Notes under the pieces: model-generated | The model's input: only the letters and a program-made list of their open reading frames with translations | Database searches by the model: none | Told to the model about the DNA's origin: nothing | In this document: one piece after another, positions 41,301-43,865 of the stretch | How positions within the stretch are numbered: the stretch's first letter is position 1 | Layout of the letters: each line of letters opens with the position of its first letter | Position numbers and translations under genes: made by a program | NCBI GenBank assembly: GCA_035255485.1 | Contig: DATEZO010000317.1 | Span: 1-43,865, forward strand | Source of the DNA: DATEZO01 sp035255485 | GTDB taxonomy: Bacteria; Pseudomonadota; Gammaproteobacteria; Burkholderiales; Burkholderiaceae_D | Length of the DNA: 43,865 nucleotides | Direction: 5' to 3'

Positions 41301-41824
41301 CCTGCCGGCGCCAGCACCGGCATCGCACAGGCCGAAAATACATGCTCGCTCTGGTGCGCCACAGCCGACGAGCGGGCGCTATGGTCGTCGCCGGCAACCG
41401 CCAGCACGCCGCCGAAACGGGATGTGCCGGCGTAATTGGCATGCTTGAAGACATCGCCGCAGCGGTCCACGCCGGGACCCTTGCCGTACCACATCGAAAA
41501 GATGCCGTCGAATTTCGGCTGCGGAAACAAATGCAACTGTTGCGTGCCCCAGATCGCGGTGGCTGCCAGATCCTCATTGATGCCAGGATGGAAGGTAATG
41601 TTTTCGGCGCGCAGGAAGCGTTCGGCATCATGCAGTGCGCCATCCAGCCCGGCCAGCGGCGAGCCGCGATAGCCTGAAATATAGCCGGCGGTATTCAGGC
41701 CGGCGGCGACGTCGCGCTGATGCTGCAGCATCGGCAGGCGCGCCAATGCCTGCACGCCGGTCATGAAAACGCGGCCTTGTGTACAGGTATATTTATCGTC
41801 GAGAGAAACCGCTACGAGCGCCAT
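38324..41824 (-). CDS. Second fused indolepyruvate/2-oxoacid:ferredoxin oxidoreductase
   Basis: 1166 residues, same architecture as the protein at 25817-29404: TAGYISGYRGSPLAGLDG near 50, FCSGCPHNTSTQVPEGS near 430, YNDAVAMTGGQPVDGP near 535, CEGCGDCSAKSNCLSVTPVE near 640 with CNKDYSCVAGFCPS, gamma motif IAGIGGTGVVTIGALIG near 735, and the DUF6537-like C-terminus. The two proteins are clearly homologous along their whole length but diverged well beyond a recent duplication, which suggests different 2-oxo acids. The gene is divergent from a periplasmic binding-protein gene, pointing to uptake and oxidation of the same amino or aryl acid. Confidence 0.82.
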   Translation of the reverse strand: MALVAVSLDDKYTCTQGRVFMTGVQALARLPMLQHQRDVAAGLNTAGYISGYRGSPLAGLDGALHDAERFLRAENITFHPGINEDLAATAIWGTQQLHLFPQPKFDGIFSMWYGKGPGVDRCGDVFKHANYAGTSRFGGVLAVAGDDHSARSSAVAHQSEHVFSACAMPVLAPAGLQEYLDFGLHGWALSRYCGLWVALKTTSDSIESSGTVELDAQRVQIRLPEDFTLPPDGMHLRWPDPQLTQERRVQEFKIYAALAYIRANRLNYLVFDSRQPRFGIIACGKAYLDVRQALDDLGIDARLADEIGLRLYKVGMPWPLEADGVRHFAEGLEEILVVEEKRQIIEYQLKEQLYNWREDVRPRVVGKFDETGEWPAPPHRWLLPPTGELTPAIVARAIAVRIARFHASDRIRAHLAWLDAKEAALAMPRGTGQRTPYFCSGCPHNTSTQVPEGSSALGGVGCHLMAVWMGRNTLTISHMGGEGASWLGVAGHSGTQHIFANMGDGTYHHSGLLAIRAAVAAANVNITYKLLYNDAVAMTGGQPVDGPLNVPQITRQLEAEGVRRIVVLADDPAKYPKDALFAPGVNIRPREDLEAVQRELREFKGVSVLVYDQTCAAEKRRRRKRGTYPDPAQRIFINELVCEGCGDCSAKSNCLSVTPVETEFGRKRMIDQSSCNKDYSCVAGFCPSIVTVEGGTLRKGKAAAASSADFDGIPEPVLPDLATPYNILIAGIGGTGVVTIGALIGMAAHIEGRGALVLDMTGLAQKGGAVLSHVRLADHQDKLHAARIATGDANSVLGCDIVVAVGDDALAKMHSGRTSTIINTGQSITGDFLRNPDYALPFAAMQNQIRDAVGADMVDFVDVTRLATLLMGHSIMANMFMLGYAWQKGQVPVSSAALMQAIALNGVAVEENSKAFLWGRRAAFDPEGTERIARAAETVIPSRMPSRTLDEVIARRRNYLVSYQDQAYARRYTDLVERVRRAETALAPHHATLTDAVARNYFKLLACKDEYEVARLYTDPQFKQALRAAFDGHFRLRFHLALPFLRRPDPVSGEPTKRRYGAWIMHAFRLLAPLKILRGTPLDPFGYSAERRQERALIAQYEATVDTLLATLRPDNLEYATEIARLPESIRGYGPIKLRSMEAARQREAELLAAWGTPAPLAVNAA

Positions 41825-42083
41825 TATCGAACCTCGATTGCGGTGCGTTTGCCGGAGGGGGCCATCCTGTCATGGAGGGCCAGGATTGTGCGATGTCTCA
41901 TGGTTTTACCCTTTGTCCGATACGTCTTGTTTTCGTTCGTGAATTGACACACCCAACTTCGATGTATACAGTATTCCATAAAAATGCATGACGGTGATGC
42001 AACCAATTTAATAAGTAATAAGGCGGCAACCAGACCGCTATCGGGTACTCAATCACTTCCAACAGAGATAAAGAGGAGTAGAC
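41825..42083. other. Divergent promoter region of ior and substrate-binding-protein genes
   Basis: TTGACA at 41944-41949 with TATACA at 41965-41970 (15-base spacer, short) is a tentative plus-strand promoter. TGCAT-N7-ATGCA at 41985-42001 is an inverted repeat but not the TGCA-N6-TGCA spacing. No gene seen. Confidence 0.35.
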
Positions 42084-43250
42084 ATGTTCAAGAAGACATT
42101 GCTTGCAATGCTGGTCGCAGGTGCCATTGTGCCGGTCCAGGCGGCGGAAAAACTCAAGGTCGGGTTTCTCAGCACCCTGTCGGGGCCGGGTGCCGTGCTC
42201 GGCACCTCGATTCTGGATGGCTTCAATCTTGCACTCAAGAAGACTGGCGGCAAGCTGGGCGGTATTCCGGTCGAGGTGATCGTGCAGGATGATCAGGGCA
42301 AGCCGGATGTGGCACACGGGCTCGGGGAAAAACTGATCAAGAAGGAAAAGGTCGATTTCATGACCGGCATGGTGTTCCAGAACATCCTGTCTGCGGTCGA
42401 CAAGGAGACGTTCGCATCCGAAACTTTTCTCATCAGCCCCAATTCGGGACCCTCCTACCTGGCTGGCGAAAGCTGCAATCCCTATTTCTTTGCCGTGTCA
42501 TGGATCAGCGATAGCTATTCGGAAGCGACCGGCCAGTATCTGACGCAGAAAGGCTTCAAGAACACTTACGTCGTTGCACCCAACTATCCGGGCGGCAAGG
42601 ATGTGGTGAATGGCTTCAAGCGTTTTTACAAGGGCAAGATCGCGGAAGAAGCCTATGTCAAGATGGGTGAACTCAACTTCGCCTCGGAACTGGCGCAGAT
42701 CCGCGCCGCCAAGCCGGATTCAGTGTTCTTCTTCCTGCCGGGCGGCATGGGCATCAACTTCCTGAAGCAATGGAACCAGTCCGGCCTGAATGGCCAGATC
42801 CCCTTGTTTGCCACCGGATGGAATTTCGATCAGGACACCATCACCGCCATGGGCGAGTCCACTGTCGGCGCACAGCATGCCGCGCACTGGAACAGCGATT
42901 TCGAGAATCCGCAAAGCAAGCAGTTTGTTGCGGATTTCGAAAAAGAGTACAAGCACCTGCCATCCACCTATGCCTCCCAGGGCTATGATGCAGCCATGCT
43001 GATGGATGCGGCGGTGCGCGACGTCAAGGGCAAGGTGGAAGACAAGGTGGCGCTGCGCCAGGCGCTGGAAGCGGCCAATTTCAAATCGGTGCGCGGCGAC
43101 TTCAAGTTCAACAAGAATCACTTCCCGATCCAGACTTATTATTCGCAGATCGTGGTGAAGGACGGCAAGGGCCGCATCGTGAACAAGACCACCGGAAAGA
43201 TTTTTGAAAATCATCCGGATGCGTATGTCGGCGCCTGCAAGATGAAATAA
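42084..43250 (+). CDS. Periplasmic substrate-binding protein of a branched-chain-amino-acid/aromatic-acid-type ABC transporter
   Basis: 388 residues. Signal peptide MFKKTLLAMLVAGAIVPVQA with likely cleavage after Ala20. LivJ/Peripla_BP_6 fold: KVGFLSTLSGPGAVLGTSILDGFNLALKK, VIVQDDQGKPDVA and the late SQGYDAAMLMDAAV. Relatives in aromatic degraders bind benzoate, hydroxybenzoates, phenylpropanoids or amino acids. The permease and ATPase genes are not in the window, and no transporter gene follows on this strand before 43371, so it may be an orphan receptor. GAGGAG precedes the ATG. Divergent from the second fused ior gene. Confidence 0.82.
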   Translation: MFKKTLLAMLVAGAIVPVQAAEKLKVGFLSTLSGPGAVLGTSILDGFNLALKKTGGKLGGIPVEVIVQDDQGKPDVAHGLGEKLIKKEKVDFMTGMVFQNILSAVDKETFASETFLISPNSGPSYLAGESCNPYFFAVSWISDSYSEATGQYLTQKGFKNTYVVAPNYPGGKDVVNGFKRFYKGKIAEEAYVKMGELNFASELAQIRAAKPDSVFFFLPGGMGINFLKQWNQSGLNGQIPLFATGWNFDQDTITAMGESTVGAQHAAHWNSDFENPQSKQFVADFEKEYKHLPSTYASQGYDAAMLMDAAVRDVKGKVEDKVALRQALEAANFKSVRGDFKFNKNHFPIQTYYSQIVVKDGKGRIVNKTTGKIFENHPDAYVGACKMK

Positions 43251-43370
43251 GTGGACTGGCATCTTCCAGCAACGGGGCGTCTTGCGATGCACCCTGTTGC
43301 CGGATGGATGCTTGCGAGCGACGGGCAACGCGGTATCATTTTGCCGCGCATGCCCTGCGCCGCCGTACCG

Positions 43371-43865
43371 TTACGCCTTCCAGTATTTCGAATACACCGC
43401 CAGAACTGCCGTCTTGACGACATCCGTGCCGGTAGTCCCATCCTCGATGACGACCGCGTACTCATCGGGGCTTGACGTGTTCTGCCGCCATTGCCATCCG
43501 GTGTAGCCGATGCCGGCGGCGTTCATGCGACTCAGCCCGGCATCCAGATAGAACCAGGTGGGATCGTCCGCGGTTCGCACGCCGAACTGCTGGATGAACA
43601 CTGGAACGTTGCGCGACGTTTTCATGCTCGCCAGTGCGCCCAGCCGCGTCTCCAGATTGGCGATGTTTTCCGCCTGCGTCTTGCCGGTGCGCAGGAACAG
43701 ATTGCCGGTATACACCACCCGGTTCGCCCATCGCGGGGCGGCGATGTACGCCTCATCGCACAGGCTGATGTTGTAGGCGTCCCGCGCACCGACCAGAAAC
43801 GGCGTTCGTTTGTCCCCGGCCAGGTCTTCGATGGCGGCCATCAGCTCCTGATAGAAAGCGGACAC
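43371..43865 (-). CDS. C-terminal part of a glycoside-hydrolase-like (GH5/cellulase-type) protein, runs off the window
   Basis: Open to the right edge; 164 residues seen, stop TAA at 43371-43373. The order DAYNISLCDEAYIAAPRW, VPVFIQQFGVRT and AAGIGYTGWQWRQNT resembles the last strands of GH5-type TIM barrels, where the nucleophile Glu usually sits in a ..EFG. motif. Here that position reads Gln (QQFG), so the protein may be inactive or the assignment wrong. Unrelated to the aromatic genes; probably marks the end of the catabolic region. Confidence 0.45.
   Translation of the reverse strand: MSAFYQELMAAIEDLAGDKRTPFLVGARDAYNISLCDEAYIAAPRWANRVVYTGNLFLRTGKTQAENIANLETRLGALASMKTSRNVPVFIQQFGVRTADDPTWFYLDAGLSRMNAAGIGYTGWQWRQNTSSPDEYAVVIEDGTTGTDVVKTAVLAVYSKYWKA

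Noticed and set aside
40493..41677. 394-codon plus-strand frame antisense to the second fused ior
   Set aside because: Same reason; no recognisable domain and no start signals.
41985..42001. TGCA pair before the binding-protein gene as a fourth TGCA box
   Set aside because: Start-to-start distance is 13 bases instead of 10, so it does not fit the pattern of the other three.
43251..43370. Imperfect GCAACGGGG/CCCTGTTGC hairpin after the binding-protein gene
   Set aside because: Mismatch in the stem and no T run; not convincing as a terminator.
1..43865. tRNA, rRNA, CRISPR, insertion sequences, attachment sites or an origin
   Set aside because: None recognised; no regular repeat-spacer array and no transposase or integrase frame.

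Overview
The window looks like a 44-kb accessory (catabolic) region of a betaproteobacterium that can live without oxygen on aromatic compounds. The host assignment is an inference from protein character (2-oxoacid:acceptor oxidoreductases of the Pad and Ior types, a phenylphosphate-synthase-like system, NnrS-like proteins, a DmpR-type regulator) and moderately high GC; I cannot name the genus. No rRNA, tRNA, CRISPR array or transposase was seen.

Layout. (1) 1-412: tail of a gene entering from the left and a decayed ferredoxin remnant. (2) 639-7334, + strand: an FlK-like thioesterase, a PadC/PadD-like iron-sulfur plus membrane-anchor pair lacking its molybdopterin partner PadB, and a complete padEFGHI-like set for phenylglyoxylate:acceptor oxidoreductase (phenylglyoxylate to benzoyl-CoA). 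(3) 7651-11381: split IorA/IorB arylpyruvate oxidoreductase behind a promoter region with a large inverted repeat and a TGCA-N6-TGCA box. (4) 12034-20443: a sigma-54-type promoter followed by PpsA-like, PpsB-like, UbiD-like, CoA-ligase, PpsC-like CBS, UbiX-like and phosphatase genes. This is a compact version of anaerobic phenol activation (ATP-dependent phosphorylation, carboxylation, CoA thioester formation). (5) 20553-22747, - strand: a flavin-reductase-like gene and a DmpR/XylR-type sigma-54 activator, the likely regulator of block 4, with an FNR-like box upstream. (6) 23127-24939: hemerythrin and a multi-span membrane protein, probably linked to nitric oxide or oxygen stress. (7) 25224-30904: an Lrp-type regulator divergent from a fused Ior and a TrpB2-like enzyme. 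(8) 31056-34819, - strand: a tightly coupled operon of seven genes (two unknown paralogues, a zinc ribbon, a 50-residue protein, a cysteine-rich protein, an SDR, glutaryl-CoA dehydrogenase), divergent from a MeaB-XdhC fusion. The shared promoter region carries two more TGCA-N6-TGCA boxes. (9) 36813-41824, - strand: an NnrS protein and a second fused Ior. (10) 42084-43865: a periplasmic substrate-binding protein and the edge of a glycoside-hydrolase-like gene.

How it fits together (inference): aryl-pyruvates from aromatic amino acids are oxidised by the Ior enzymes to arylacetyl-CoA, PadEFGHI makes benzoyl-CoA from phenylglyoxylate, and a phenolic compound is phosphorylated, carboxylated and activated by block 4. 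Glutaryl-CoA dehydrogenase and the SDR would serve lower steps. The most novel parts are the MeaB-XdhC fusion, the unknown operon beside it, and the TGCA box shared by that locus and iorAB.
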